From assembly GCA_963848355.1 (NCBI GenBank), contig CAWKDG010000012.1:372001-436000 (forward strand): a stretch of 64,000 nucleotides of DNA, given 5' to 3'. Made by a program: the position numbers and the translations under genes. Under the pieces are notes generated by a model, which was not told the origin of the DNA, ran no database searches, and saw only the letters and a program-made list of their open reading frames with translations. Below are positions 37,550-47,035 of this stretch, piece after piece (within the stretch, counting starts at the first letter, position 1; each line of letters starts with the position of its first letter). Origin of the DNA: CAWKDG01 sp963848355. Its GTDB lineage: Bacteria; Actinomycetota; Acidimicrobiia; Acidimicrobiales; UBA8190.

Positions 37550-37873
37550 ATGGAACCACGACGGAGGCTCTTGCCCCGCCAATTCACCGATTGGCAGGGC
37601 AAGTACATGGTCGAGGACGACCCCGACCAGGGCTGGCGCGATTGTCGTGTGGTGGACGTGTCCTCGGCCGGAGCCGGCGTCGAGCTCGTCAACGCCACCG
37701 AGAGGGAGTCGTCGGGGTGTCGGATCATCCTGGCCGTTCACATCGCCGGGGTGGTCCGCTACTCCGAGACGCTCAAGAACGACGGCCGCAGGGTGGGGAT
37801 CCAGTTCATGAACCTCACCGACGACGAGCGGATCTACATCGAGTCCCTCGAGAGCCTCGGAGCCGTCTGGTAA
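37550..37873 (+). CDS. PilZ domain protein
   Basis: A 107-residue single PilZ domain, the usual c-di-GMP receptor fold. The N-terminal arm carries Arg residues (MEPRRRLLPRQF) standing in for the RxxxR motif, followed by the beta-barrel with VVDVSSAGAGVEL (the D-x-S-x-x-G motif) and VGIQFMNLTDDERIYIE. The ATG at 37550 has a good ribosome-binding site (GAGAAGG), so it was preferred over the in-frame ATG at 37454. Nothing nearby makes or degrades c-di-GMP; the target is unknown. Confidence 0.75.
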   Translation: MEPRRRLLPRQFTDWQGKYMVEDDPDQGWRDCRVVDVSSAGAGVELVNATERESSGCRIILAVHIAGVVRYSETLKNDGRRVGIQFMNLTDDERIYIESLESLGAVW

Positions 37874-37927
37874 TCGCCGGGTGCCGGACACGGCCGTAGC
37901 ATGGCCGGGACCGAGGCGAGGAGCACC

Positions 37928-38770
37928 ATGCAGGTCGTCATCCTGGGTAGTGGCAGCCCGCTACCCGATCCGGGGCGCGCCGGCCCGTCGACACTGGTCC
38001 GCACGTCGGCCGGCGACCTCCTGTTCGACTGCGGGCGCGGTGTGCTCATGCGGGCCGCGGCGGTGGCGTCGGGCGCCGCCGCCTTCCGTGCCGTGTTCCT
38101 GACCCACCTGCACAGCGACCACATCACCGACCTGAACGACGTCTTCACCACGCGCTGGATCACGTCGTTCGCCGCCGATCCCCTGCCCGTCTTCGGTCCC
38201 CCGGGCACAGCCGCCCTGTTGCGGGCCACCGAGGCGATGCTCGAGCCCGACATCGACTACCGCCTGGCCCACCACGACGACCTGACATGGCGACCGTCGG
38301 CCGCCGTCACCGAGGTCGAAGGCGGCGTCGTCTACCACGAGGGCACGGTACGGGTCACGGCCGCCCCCACCGATCACGCCCCGGTGCGGCCCACGGTGGG
38401 CTTCCGCGTCGACGACGGGACGGAGTCGGTGGTCGTCGCCGGCGACACCGTGCCCTGCGCCGGACTCGACGGGCTGTGTGCCGGAGCCGACGTCCTCGTA
38501 CACACCGTCGTGCGCCGCGACCTCATCGAACAGATCGGCCTGCCTCGCCTGAACGACGTCCTCGACTACCACTCCTCGGTCCCCGACGCCGCCCACACCG
38601 CCGCCCGGGCCGGTGTCGGCACCCTCGTTCTCACCCATCTGGTACCCGCCCCCGCACCGGGCACCGAGCAGGAGTGGCTCGACCAGGCCACCGCCCACTT
38701 CACGGGCGAGGTCGTGCTGGCGGCCGACCTGCTGGCCCTCGACGTCACCCGAAGACGAAGTTCTCGATGA
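37928..38770 (+). CDS. MBL-fold hydrolase, RNase Z/arylsulfatase-like
   Basis: A 280-residue beta-lactamase-fold protein close to the ribonuclease Z group. It begins MQVVILGSGSPLPDPGRAGP, typical of the family, with the metal-binding motif THLHSDHITDL near residue 59 and later ligands in APTDHAPV, VVAGDTVPC and LVLTHLVPAP. The long exosite arm of true tRNase Z is not obvious, so it may be a related phosphodiesterase or arylsulfatase. The ATG at 37928 has a GAGGAG site 6 bp upstream; an ATG at 37901 is possible. The 3' end overlaps the convergent hydrolase gene by 26 bp. Confidence 0.82.
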   Translation: MQVVILGSGSPLPDPGRAGPSTLVRTSAGDLLFDCGRGVLMRAAAVASGAAAFRAVFLTHLHSDHITDLNDVFTTRWITSFAADPLPVFGPPGTAALLRATEAMLEPDIDYRLAHHDDLTWRPSAAVTEVEGGVVYHEGTVRVTAAPTDHAPVRPTVGFRVDDGTESVVVAGDTVPCAGLDGLCAGADVLVHTVVRRDLIEQIGLPRLNDVLDYHSSVPDAAHTAARAGVGTLVLTHLVPAPAPGTEQEWLDQATAHFTGEVVLAADLLALDVTRRRSSR

Positions 38771-39674
38771 GGGCGGCCAGCTCGAGGGGCGTGTCACCCT
38801 GCAGGCTGTGTCCCGCCCCCTCGACGTGGACGATCCGGGCCGAGGGCAGGCGTCGGCGCAGCTCCTCCTCGTCCCCGTCGCCGAGCACCGAGTCGGGCCG
38901 CATGCCCCGGGCCAGCATCACCGGCACGGTGATCGACGACACCGCCTCCCACAGCCCGGCGTAGAGGGTGTCGGAGCCCGCCGCCGCCTCCGATCGGCCG
39001 GACGGGGCCGGAGGGCGGTGACGGGCCCAGCGCCAGACCCACGTCCCGTCCTGCTGCTGCTCGGCGTTGTGCAGGATCCCCCGTCGCAGCGACGACAGCG
39101 AGCGCGTCGGGTTGAACTGGGCCGTCACCTCCAGCAGCTCCTCGAGACTGGCGAAGCTCGGAGGGCCGTTCACGAAGTCGGTGATGTGCTGGGCCCGTGC
39201 TCCGTCGATCCCCGGCACCACGTCGACGAGGACGAGCTTGCGCACCAAGTCCGGCGCCTCGGCGGCCAGGGCGATCGCCGTGAGCCCGCCCAGCGACATC
39301 CCCACCACGGCCCGGGCTGCCGGTGCGAGGTGGCGCACCACGGCGGCCACGTCGACGGCGTTGCCCCGGGCGCTGAGCTGGCCTTGGGGACGCTCCCCCG
39401 GTCCGTCGGAGTGGCCGTGGCCGGGCAGGTCGACAGCCACCAGGGGACGATCGAGGGCCAAGGCCACGGTGTCCCACGTGTGGGCGTTCTGGGCGCCCCC
39501 GTGCAACAGCACCAGCTCCGGTGCGCCGTCACCCCACACGAGGGCGCTCATCCTCCGGCCCGGCGCCACCTCGACGGCGACCCGCCGGACGAGCGGAGGG
39601 CCGTCGAAGGGCAGGCCGTACTCCTCGGCGTTCTCGTGGAACAACCCGAATTCGTCGTACTCGATGCGGTCCAC
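38745..39674 (-). CDS. Alpha/beta-hydrolase
   Basis: A 309-residue alpha/beta-hydrolase. The oxyanion strand is LVLLHGGAQNAHTWD near residue 54, the DLPGHGHSDG loop follows, the nucleophile elbow is GMSLGG near residue 124 (Ser), and the catalytic His is in EGAGHSLQGDTP near the end. A helical lid lies around 180-235. Substrate unknown; a cytosolic esterase or C-C hydrolase is typical. Divergent from the epoxide-hydrolase-like gene with only 50 bp between, so they may share a promoter region. Confidence 0.88.
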   Translation of the reverse strand: MDRIEYDEFGLFHENAEEYGLPFDGPPLVRRVAVEVAPGRRMSALVWGDGAPELVLLHGGAQNAHTWDTVALALDRPLVAVDLPGHGHSDGPGERPQGQLSARGNAVDVAAVVRHLAPAARAVVGMSLGGLTAIALAAEAPDLVRKLVLVDVVPGIDGARAQHITDFVNGPPSFASLEELLEVTAQFNPTRSLSSLRRGILHNAEQQQDGTWVWRWARHRPPAPSGRSEAAAGSDTLYAGLWEAVSSITVPVMLARGMRPDSVLGDGDEEELRRRLPSARIVHVEGAGHSLQGDTPLELAALIENFVFG

Positions 39675-39724
39675 CGTTCGCTAGCGTACGCCGGACGGAT
39701 CGAACCCCACCCTGGAGGTGCGTC

Positions 39725-40108
39725 GTGGGAGATGCAGAAGAAGCCGAACAGGTCGTGCGCGCCCTGTGCGACACCTTTTCCCAGCACGACGCCGAGGCGT
39801 TCCGGCCCTTCTTCACCGACGACGTCGTCTACCACAACATCCCCATGGACCCCGCCGTCGGCATCGACGCCGCCGTGGCCTTCATCGCCGGCTTCTTCGC
39901 CATGTGCGAGGGCATGGAGATCGAGACCGTGCACCTGGCCGTACGCGGCAACGTGGTCCTGACCGAGCGGATCGACACCTTCACCATGGGTCAGAAGGTG
40001 GCGCCCCTTCCCGTCATGGGCACCTTCGAGGTCCGCGACGGCAAGATCAGCGCCTGGCGCGACTACTTCGACATGGCCCAGATCACGGCGATGCTCTCGG
40101 GGGAGTAG
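39725..40108 (+). CDS. Limonene-1,2-epoxide hydrolase/SnoaL-like protein
   Basis: A 127-residue protein of the small NTF2-like fold. Family parts are ALCDTFSQHDAEAFRPFFTD, VVYHNIPMDPAVG, VVLTERIDTFTMG and ISAWRDYFDMAQ. The Arg and Asp in ERID and the Asp in WRDYFD correspond to the catalytic network of limonene epoxide hydrolase. GTG start at 39725 with a strong GGAGGTG site. The substrate is unknown. Its 3' end overlaps the convergent LON-domain gene by 26 bp. Confidence 0.8.
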   Translation: MGDAEEAEQVVRALCDTFSQHDAEAFRPFFTDDVVYHNIPMDPAVGIDAAVAFIAGFFAMCEGMEIETVHLAVRGNVVLTERIDTFTMGQKVAPLPVMGTFEVRDGKISAWRDYFDMAQITAMLSGE

Positions 40109-40754
40109 CGCCTCCACCGCCGGGATCGCTCCCGAGCAACCGGGACAGGTCGGCGGCGAGGCCGTCGCACAGATCGGTGAGCGCCGTCAAGCGCTCGGCG
40201 GGATCGTCGGTTTCGAGGAGGTGCTGGCCGTCGAGGGCGGTGAGCGGGGCCATGGCGCACAACCGCCACACCCGGGAGCCGTCGTCCCCCCCGCTGTCCA
40301 CCCCCAGGTCGGCCACCACCGGCGCCGGCGCCCCCAGCTCCGACATGAGGGTCCGCACCCGCCGCACGGCCCTCGTGGCCCTGTCGAACAGTGCCCCGTC
40401 CGCCGGTCCCCGACCGTCGGGGCGATCGTCCACCGCGGCGCGTGGGTAGGGGGCGTCGGGCAGCCACTCGGCCACGGTGATCCGGCGCGTCCCCTCGACC
40501 AGCAGCGCCCACCGGCCGTCGTCGAAACGGGAGGCGGCGGTGATCCGGGCCACCGTCCCCACGCCGAAGCGCTGGTCGCCGCCGCCCACCTCGGAGCCCC
40601 GGGCGATCAGCACCACCCCGAACTCGCCGTCGCCGGCCAGGCAGTGGTCGGTCAGCTGGCGGTAGCGGGGCTCGAAGACGTGGAGGGGGAACTCGGCGCC
40701 CGGGAACAGCACCGAGGAGAGCGGGAACATGGCCAGTGGCCGGGTTCCGCCCAA
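40083..40754 (-). CDS. LON substrate-binding domain protein (LonN-like, protease domain absent)
   Basis: A 223-residue protein matching only the N-terminal substrate-binding domain of Lon proteases. It begins with MFPLSSVLFPGAEFPLHVFE followed by PRYRQL, then GEFGVVLIARGSEVGGG and FGVGTVARITAASRFDDGRW. There is no ATPase or protease part, as in the stand-alone bacterial family whose role is unclear. TTG at 40754 or ATG at 40730 are both possible starts. It lies 24 bp downstream of nuoN on the same strand and may be the last gene of the nuo transcript. Confidence 0.82.
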   Translation of the reverse strand: MGGTRPLAMFPLSSVLFPGAEFPLHVFEPRYRQLTDHCLAGDGEFGVVLIARGSEVGGGDQRFGVGTVARITAASRFDDGRWALLVEGTRRITVAEWLPDAPYPRAAVDDRPDGRGPADGALFDRATRAVRRVRTLMSELGAPAPVVADLGVDSGGDDGSRVWRLCAMAPLTALDGQHLLETDDPAERLTALTDLCDGLAADLSRLLGSDPGGGGATPPRASP

Positions 40755-40778
40755 CGCCGTGTCGCCCGGGCCGACGCT

Positions 40779-42408
40779 TCAGTGGGCCGTCGAGTAGAGC
40801 AGGGCGTGGTGGGCGAAGTTGACGATCGGCGCCGGCCACAGGCCGAACAGGACGGTCACCGCCACGCACACGGCGATGGCCGCCACCACCGACGGCGCCA
40901 CCGGCACCGCTGCCGCAGCGGCCCGCTCCTCGTCGACGGCCACCGCCGACGCCGCCACCCCGGCCAGCACGCCCACCGTCGTGGCGGCGGCGGGGCTCGG
41001 CCCCGGCACCGTGGCCGCCGCGGTGCCGTCGGCGGCGGTGAGGCCGGCCGACGACGAGTACATGAGCAGGATCACCCGCAGGTAGAAGAAGGCGGCGATC
41101 ACGGCCGTCACCATGGCCACCACGGCCAGGGCACCCGAGTTGGCCTTCACCGCCGCCTCGATCACCTCCAGCTTGGCCAGGAACCCGGTGGTGAAGGGGA
41201 TCCCCGCCTGGGCCATGAGGAGGACGGTCATGGCCGCCGCCAGCCACGGCTGGCGCGCCGCCAGACCGCGATAGCGCTCGAGGTCGTGGGCGCCGTCGCC
41301 CCGCCCGCCGACCACGCTGACCACGGCGAAGGTGCCGATGACCATGAAGGTGTAGACGAACAGGTAGTAGAGCGATCCCTCGACACCCTGGGCCGACGCC
41401 GCCTGCACGCCGAGGAGGACGAAGCCGGCGTGGTTGATCGACGAGTAGGCGAGCATCCGCTTGACGTCGCGTTGGACGAGGGCCACCGACGGCGCCGAGC
41501 ACGAGGGTCACGATGGCGACCACCCACAGCACCGGTTGCCAGTCCATCCGCAACGTGGCGAACGACGTCACGAACACGCGCAACAGCGCCGCGAACCCGC
41601 CGGCCTTGGCGATGGCGGCCATGAAGCCGGTCACGGGACTCGGTGCGCCCTGGTAGACGTCGGGGGTCCACAGGTGGAAGGGCACGGCCGCCACCTTGAA
41701 CAGGAACCCCACGAGGAGCAGGGCCATCCCGGCCAGCAGCAACCCGTTGTGCAGGAGGATGTTGCGCGACAGGTAGTCGGCGATCTGAGGGAGGTTGCTC
41801 GTCCCCGTGGCCCCGTAGACGAGAGCGATCCCGTAGAGGAAGACGGCCGAGGAGAACGACCCGAGCACGAAGTACTTGAGCGCCGCCTCGCCCGACTCGT
41901 TGCGTCGGGCGTTCATGGCCACCAGCACGTACAGGGCGATCGACATGATCTCGAGGCCGAGGAAGATCACGATCAGGTCGTTGGCCTCGCCCATGATCAC
42001 CGCCCCCGAGGCCGACGCCAGGGTGAGGACGTGGAACTCGGGGCCCGTCACCGCTTCGCGCCGCATCCACCCGTCGCCCACCAGCGCGGCGACGATCACG
42101 GCGCACGACACCAGCACGGCGATGAAGGCGCTGAACCCGTCCTGGATCACCGCCCCGTCGATGGCCACGTGCGGGCCGTTGTTCTGGACCTGGACCCACT
42201 GCACGAGGGCCAGCGACAGCGAGGCCAGGCCCGTGAGGACGGTCATCGTCGTGGCCGTGGCGTGGTCCATCGGCCGCCGCCACAGCGAGCTGACCACGAG
42301 CATCACGACACCCCCGCCCAGCAGCACGAGTTCGGGCAGGATCGAGAAGTAGGCGATCTTGGGCAGGGGGAACGACCTGGCCGCCGCCAGCAGCATCAGG
42401 TGGCTCAC
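40779..42408 (-). CDS. nuoN: NADH-quinone oxidoreductase subunit N, frameshifted
   Basis: A 14-helix proton-pumping antiporter-like subunit of complex I, 542 residues when repaired. The GTG at 42408 overlaps the nuoM stop (GTGA). The first part has LGLEIMSIALYVLVAMNARR with the conserved Glu, and FKVAAVPFHLWTPDVYQGAP with the Lys and His. After VAIVTLVLGAV the frame leaves the protein, and the correct sequence continues one frame over as ALVQRDVKRMLAYSSINHAG. One extra G near 41486 (CGGTGG in place of CGTGG) explains it; 1630 nt is one more than a multiple of three. It is probably functional in the organism if the base is a sequencing error. Confidence 0.85.
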
Positions 42409-44068
42409 GGCACCCTCCCGAGCAGGGCCGTGGCCGTGCCGCCGGTGCCCGCCGCCGCCGGCCACGACACCACGTGGGCCACGCCGGTCACCGCCGTGCC
42501 CCGCCGGTGGGCGGCCGAAACGCGCTCGCGGTCCACCGGTCGACACGGCCGGCGGGCTCTTCCCCGTGGCCTGGTCGACGTGGCGGACGAGCAGGTCGAC
42601 CGACGGGGTGATCCGGTCGAGCACGGGCTTCGGGTACACGCCCAGGAAGACGATGAGGACCACGAGGGGGGCCACGAGGGCTCCCTCGCGCCAGCTGACG
42701 TCCGGGGTCTTGGCGGTGGCGGCGTCGGGCTCGTGGTGGAAGGCCTGCTGGTAGGCCCACAGCATGTAGATGGCGGCCACGACGACGCCTCCGGTGGCCA
42801 CCACGGCCCACCACCGGTGCGTCACGAAGGTCCCGATCAGGATGAGGAACTCGCCCACGAACCCGTTCAACCCGGGCAGCCCGATGGTAGCCAGCAGCGC
42901 CACCATGAACACCGCCGCCAGGACGGGGGCGGGCCGTTGCAGGCCGCGCAGCTCGGACGTCTGCCACGTCTTGCGCCGCTCGTAGATCCAGCCGATCACG
43001 ATGAACAGCAGGGCGATCACGAGGCCGTGGTTGACCATCTGGATCACGCTGCCGGTGAGGGCCTGGGTGGTGAGGGCGAACGTCCCCAGCACGATGAACC
43101 CCAGATGGGCCAACGACGAGTAGGCCACCAGACGTTTCAGGTCCTTGGTGGCGCAGGCCACGATGGCCCCGTAGAGGATCCCCACCACCCCGAGCGTGAG
43201 GAGCAGCGGGGCCAGGTCGACCACGGCCCGGGGGAACAGGCTCAGGTCGAAGCGGATGATCCCGTAGGTCCCGAGCTTGGCCATCACGGCGGCCAGGATC
43301 ACCGATCCCCCCGTCGGGGCCTCGGCGTAGGCGTCGGGGGACCAGGTGTGGAAGGGGAAGATCGGCGCCTTCACGGCGAAGGCGGAGGTGAAGGCCAGGA
43401 ACAGCAGGATCTGCGTCCCGAGGCCCAGATGGGTGTGGGTGAGGCTCACCAGGTCGAAGGTGAACACCCCCGTCTGGCGCTCGTGGATGACGGCCACGGC
43501 CACGATCCCCACCAGCAGGAAGGCCGACCCGAGGAACGTGTAGAGGAAGAACTTCATCGCCGCGTAGGCCCGCCGGGCGAATCCCCAGCCGGCCACGATG
43601 AAGTACACCGGCACCAGGGTCAGCTCGAAGAACAGGAAGAACAGCACCAGGTCGAGAGCGACGAAGCTCCCCAGGCAGGCCGATTCGAGCAACAGCAGCC
43701 AGGCCACGAAGGCGCGCGGATCACGTCGTTCGCGTCCGGCCAGCAGGACCAAGGGGAAGAGCACGCGCCGACATCAGCAGCAAGAAGACCGAGATCCCGT
43801 CGACGCCCAGGTGCCACCCGATCCCGAGCGACGGCACCCACTGGTGGTCGCTCACCAGGCGGTAGCTGCCGTTGCCGGCGTGGTAGCGCACGGCGATGGT
43901 CACGGCCAACGCCAACGTGGCGCCCGTCGCCACCAGACCGACGACCTCGACGGCGATCCGTTGGCGCCTCTCGCCCAGGGTCCGCGGCACGAGGGCGGCC
44001 ACCACGGCGGCGCCGGCCGGCAGCAGGACCAGGACGGTCAGGAAGGGGAAGGCGCCGTCGTGGGTCAC
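42405..44068 (-). CDS. nuoM: NADH-quinone oxidoreductase subunit M, with two frameshifts
   Basis: A proton-pumping subunit, 553 residues when repaired. The GTG at 44068 overlaps the nuoL stop. The N-terminus (FPFLTVLVLLPAGAAVVAAL to GISVFLLLMSA) is in one frame, then near 43765 an extra base shifts to VLFPLVLLAG. The middle holds FFELTLVPVYFIVAGWG with the essential Glu, and FAVKAPIFPFHTWSPDAYAE. A second extra G near 42537 shifts the tail, which reads VDRERVSAAHRRGTAVTG and ends at a TGA overlapping the nuoN GTG. The total of 1664 nt is two more than a multiple of three, matching two single-base insertions. Without repair, nuoM and nuoN appear joined in one frame. Confidence 0.85.
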
Positions 44069-45972
44069 GACACCCTCGTCAGCATGTAGGCCAGCAGGGC
44101 CACGGCGCCGATCACGATCCCGAGCGCGTACTGCCGCACGAACCCGGTCTGGATCCGCCGCAACCCGCCCCCCGCCCCCCGGGCCAACCGGGCCACGCCG
44201 TTCACGGCCCCGTCGATCACCCGGGTGTCGAAGACGGCCGCCATCCGGGCGACGCCCTCGCTCGGTCGCCCGATCACGGTGTCGTAGATGTCGTCGATGA
44301 AGTACGACTTCTGCAGCACCACCGGCTCGAGCGCCGGGTTGTCGGTCCGCCGCCGCCACAGGGCGACGCCGATCCCGAGCCCGCCCACGGCCACCACGGC
44401 GTCGACCACGGCCAGCACCCACTGGGTGCTCCCCGACTGGTGGGCGTCGTACAGCGCCGTCCCGAACACGGGGGCCAGCCACCCGAGGGGGTCGAAGCTG
44501 AGATGGCCGGGCAGGTTCAGCAACCCGCCCACCAGTGCCAAGACGGCCAGCACCACCAACGGCAGTGCCATCACCCAGGGCGACTCGTGCGGCTCGGCCT
44601 CCCCCGCCCCGTGGCCCGCCCCGGCCCCGCCGGCCGACGTCTGTCGCCAGCGGTCGTCGCCGTAGAAGGTGAGGACGAACAGTCGCGTCATGTAGTACGC
44701 CGTCAGCGCGGCGGTGACGAGACCGACGACCCACAGCGCGGGGTAGCGGGCGAAGGCGTTGTCGAGGATGTCACCCTTGGCGAAGAAGCCCGACAGCGGG
44801 GGGATCCCGGCGATGGCCAGCCAACCGATGCCGAAGGTGAGGAAGGTCAGCTTCATGTAGCGGCGCAGGTTCCCCATCTTCTTCAGGTCCTGCTCGTCGT
44901 GGAGCCCGTGGATGACCGACCCGGCCCCGAGGAACAGCAGCGCCTTGAAGAAGGCGTGGGCCACCATCAGGAAGATGGCCGCCTCGTAGGCGCCGGTCCC
45001 GACGGCCAAGAACATGTAGCCGAGCTGCGACACCGTCGAGTAGGCCAGCACCTTCTTGATGTCCTGCTGGGCGCAGGCGATGGTGGCGGCCACGAAGGCG
45101 GTGGCGGCCCCGATCGACGCCACCACCACCCGGGCGTCGCCCGACAGCGCCAGCAGCGGGCTGATCCGGCACATCAGGTAGACCCCCGCCGTCACCATCG
45201 TCGCCGCGTGGATGAGGGCCGACACCGGTGTCGGGCCCTCCATGGCGTCGGCCAGCCACGGGAACAGCGGGATCTGGGCCGATTTGCCCACGGCGGCCAC
45301 GAACAGCAGCAGGCAGATGGCCGTCCGCGCCCCCGATCCGAGGGCCGTGGCGTGGAAGAAGATCCCCAGATAGGTCACCGTCCCCGTCTTGTCGAACGCG
45401 AGGAAGATGGCGATCAGGAAGCCCACGTCGGCCAGCCGGTTGTACAGGAACGCCTTCTGCCCGGCGCTGGCGGCCGTGTCGCGCCCGAACCAGAAGGAGA
45501 CGAGCCAGTACGAGCACAGCCCCACCCCCTCCCACCCGACGAAGGTGAAGACGAGGTTGTTGGCCAACACCAGGATCAGCATCGAGGCCACGAACAGGTT
45601 CAGGTACACGAAGAACTTCGGGTAGTCGCGGTCTCCCTTCATGTACCCGATCGAATACAGGTGGATCAGCGTCGAGATCCCGGTCACGAACAGCACCATC
45701 GTCACCGACAACGGGTCGACCAACAGCGCCGCCTTCACCTGCAACCCGCCCACCGGGATCCAGCTGAACAGGGTCTGGGTGAACTCGCGCGGCGCCCCCG
45801 CCGGGCGCCCGAGGAGCCCGGCGTAGGTCACGCAGGCCACCACGAAGGCCCCGGCCACCGTGGCCGTCCCCAGCCATCCCGCCCACGGGTCGCCCAGCCG
45901 GCGCCCGGCGGCGGCCAGCACGACGAAGCCGGCCAGCGGCAGCAACGGCATCAGATAGGCGGCGTGGAGCAC
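44065..45972 (-). CDS. nuoL: NADH-quinone oxidoreductase subunit L
   Basis: A 635-residue antiporter-like subunit with the long lateral helix at its C-terminal end. Visible parts are LIHLYSIGYMKGDRDYPKFF, FTFVGWEGVGLCSYWLVSFW (with the conserved Glu), SAQIPLFPWLADAMEGPTPV, LIHAATMVTAGVYLMCR and AFFKALLFLGAGSVIHGLHD. The C-terminal part ends in a hydrophobic anchor (GIVIGAVALLAYML). The GTG at 45972 lies 2 bp after the nuoK stop; an ATG seven codons on is an alternative. Its stop overlaps nuoM. No frameshift is seen in this gene. Confidence 0.95.
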   Translation of the reverse strand: MLHAAYLMPLLPLAGFVVLAAAGRRLGDPWAGWLGTATVAGAFVVACVTYAGLLGRPAGAPREFTQTLFSWIPVGGLQVKAALLVDPLSVTMVLFVTGISTLIHLYSIGYMKGDRDYPKFFVYLNLFVASMLILVLANNLVFTFVGWEGVGLCSYWLVSFWFGRDTAASAGQKAFLYNRLADVGFLIAIFLAFDKTGTVTYLGIFFHATALGSGARTAICLLLFVAAVGKSAQIPLFPWLADAMEGPTPVSALIHAATMVTAGVYLMCRISPLLALSGDARVVVASIGAATAFVAATIACAQQDIKKVLAYSTVSQLGYMFLAVGTGAYEAAIFLMVAHAFFKALLFLGAGSVIHGLHDEQDLKKMGNLRRYMKLTFLTFGIGWLAIAGIPPLSGFFAKGDILDNAFARYPALWVVGLVTAALTAYYMTRLFVLTFYGDDRWRQTSAGGAGAGHGAGEAEPHESPWVMALPLVVLAVLALVGGLLNLPGHLSFDPLGWLAPVFGTALYDAHQSGSTQWVLAVVDAVVAVGGLGIGVALWRRRTDNPALEPVVLQKSYFIDDIYDTVIGRPSEGVARMAAVFDTRVIDGAVNGVARLARGAGGGLRRIQTGFVRQYALGIVIGAVALLAYMLTRVS

Positions 45973-45974
45973 TC

Positions 45975-46280
45975 TCAGCCCTTCAACATGTGGAGGTCGT
46001 CGGCCGTCGTCCCCCGGCGGCGGCGGAAGATGGCCACCACCAGGCCGAGGCCGACCACGACCTCGGCGGCCGCCACCACCAGGACGAAGAAGACGAGGGC
46101 CTGCCCGCCGACGTCGTTCAGCATCCGGGCGAAGGTGACGAAGGTCAGGTTGGCGGCGTTCAGCATCAGCTCGATGCACATGAACATCACCAGCACGTTG
46201 CGCCGCACCAGCAGTCCGAGCGCCCCGATGCTGAAGAGCACGGCCCCGAGGCCCAGGTACCACTGTCCGGCGATGCTCAC
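45975..46280 (-). CDS. nuoK: NADH-quinone oxidoreductase subunit K
   Basis: A 101-residue, three-helix subunit of the membrane arm. It shows GQWYLGLGAVLFSIGALGLL, the conserved Glu in FMCIELMLNAANLTFV, and the second Glu in VLVVAAAEVVVGLGLVVAI. These Glu residues form part of the proton path. ATG overlaps nuoJ by ATGA. Standard length and motif content. Confidence 0.96.
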   Translation of the reverse strand: MSIAGQWYLGLGAVLFSIGALGLLVRRNVLVMFMCIELMLNAANLTFVTFARMLNDVGGQALVFFVLVVAAAEVVVGLGLVVAIFRRRRGTTADDLHMLKG

Positions 46281-47035
46281 GGCGCCCCCTCCCCCGTCTC
46301 GGTCCCGCTGTCGCTCCCGGCGTCGGCCTCGGCCTCGGCCCGGCCGAAGGCGGCCGACACCGTCCCGGCCACGGCCCGGGCCACCGACTCGGTCGACTCG
46401 ATCGACCCTTCGCTCGCCGGCGCGGCGTCGCTCTCGTCGCCCCCGCCGTCGCTCTCGTCAAAGCTGTCGGACCGGGGCCGGCGTGCCAGCACCACGGCGC
46501 CCACGACGGCGATCACGAGCAGGGCGGCCGTGATCTCGAAGGGGAACAGATAGGTGGTGAAGACGCTGCGCCCGAGGGCGGCGACGTCCCCTCCGGACTG
46601 GCCCCGGGCCGGCCCGGCCACCGACGGGGCCCCGGTCGACCAGTGGGCGCCGATCCCGAGGACGAACAACCCGGCCAGGCCGAGGACCACGAGCGCCACC
46701 GCCAACGGCCGCTGCAGGGGAAGGGGCTCCTCGGCCAGGTTCTCCTGGCGGTCGACGCCCAAGAACATGATGACGAAGAGGAAGAGCACGACGATGGCGC
46801 CGGCGTAGACGATCACCTGCACGGCGGCCAGGAAGTTCGCCCCCTGTTCGACGAAGAGGACGGCCACCCCGAACAGCGTCATCACCAGCATCAGCGCGGC
46901 GTGGACGGGATTGCGCGAGATCACGACCCCGACGGCCCCGAGGATCACGATGGTGGCCCCGATCCCGAAGGTGAACCGGTCGACCAGGGTGGCCGAAGCC
47001 AGCAAAGAGACGAGCGACACCGGCACGAGTCCCAT
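46277..47035 (-). CDS. nuoJ: NADH-quinone oxidoreductase subunit J
   Basis: A 252-residue subunit. Five helices occupy about residues 15-190, including RNPVHAALMLVMTLFGVAVL and VQVIVYAGAIVVLFLFVIM, the pi-bulge helix of the family. The last 65 residues are an acidic, Ser/Ala-rich tail (FDESDGGGDESDAAPASEGS) that is longer than usual and probably cytoplasmic and disordered. The ATG at 47035 overlaps the nuoI stop (TGATG); a GTG one codon upstream is also possible. Ends in ATGA with nuoK. Confidence 0.94.
   Translation of the reverse strand: MGLVPVSLVSLLASATLVDRFTFGIGATIVILGAVGVVISRNPVHAALMLVMTLFGVAVLFVEQGANFLAAVQVIVYAGAIVVLFLFVIMFLGVDRQENLAEEPLPLQRPLAVALVVLGLAGLFVLGIGAHWSTGAPSVAGPARGQSGGDVAALGRSVFTTYLFPFEITAALLVIAVVGAVVLARRPRSDSFDESDGGGDESDAAPASEGSIESTESVARAVAGTVSAAFGRAEAEADAGSDSGTETGEGAP

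Noticed and set aside
41461..46533. A 1690-residue plus-strand open frame rich in His, Gln, Glu and Gly
   Set aside because: It is antisense to nuoN, nuoM, nuoL and nuoK, whose minus-strand proteins are unmistakable. Stop-free shadow frames are expected at this GC content.
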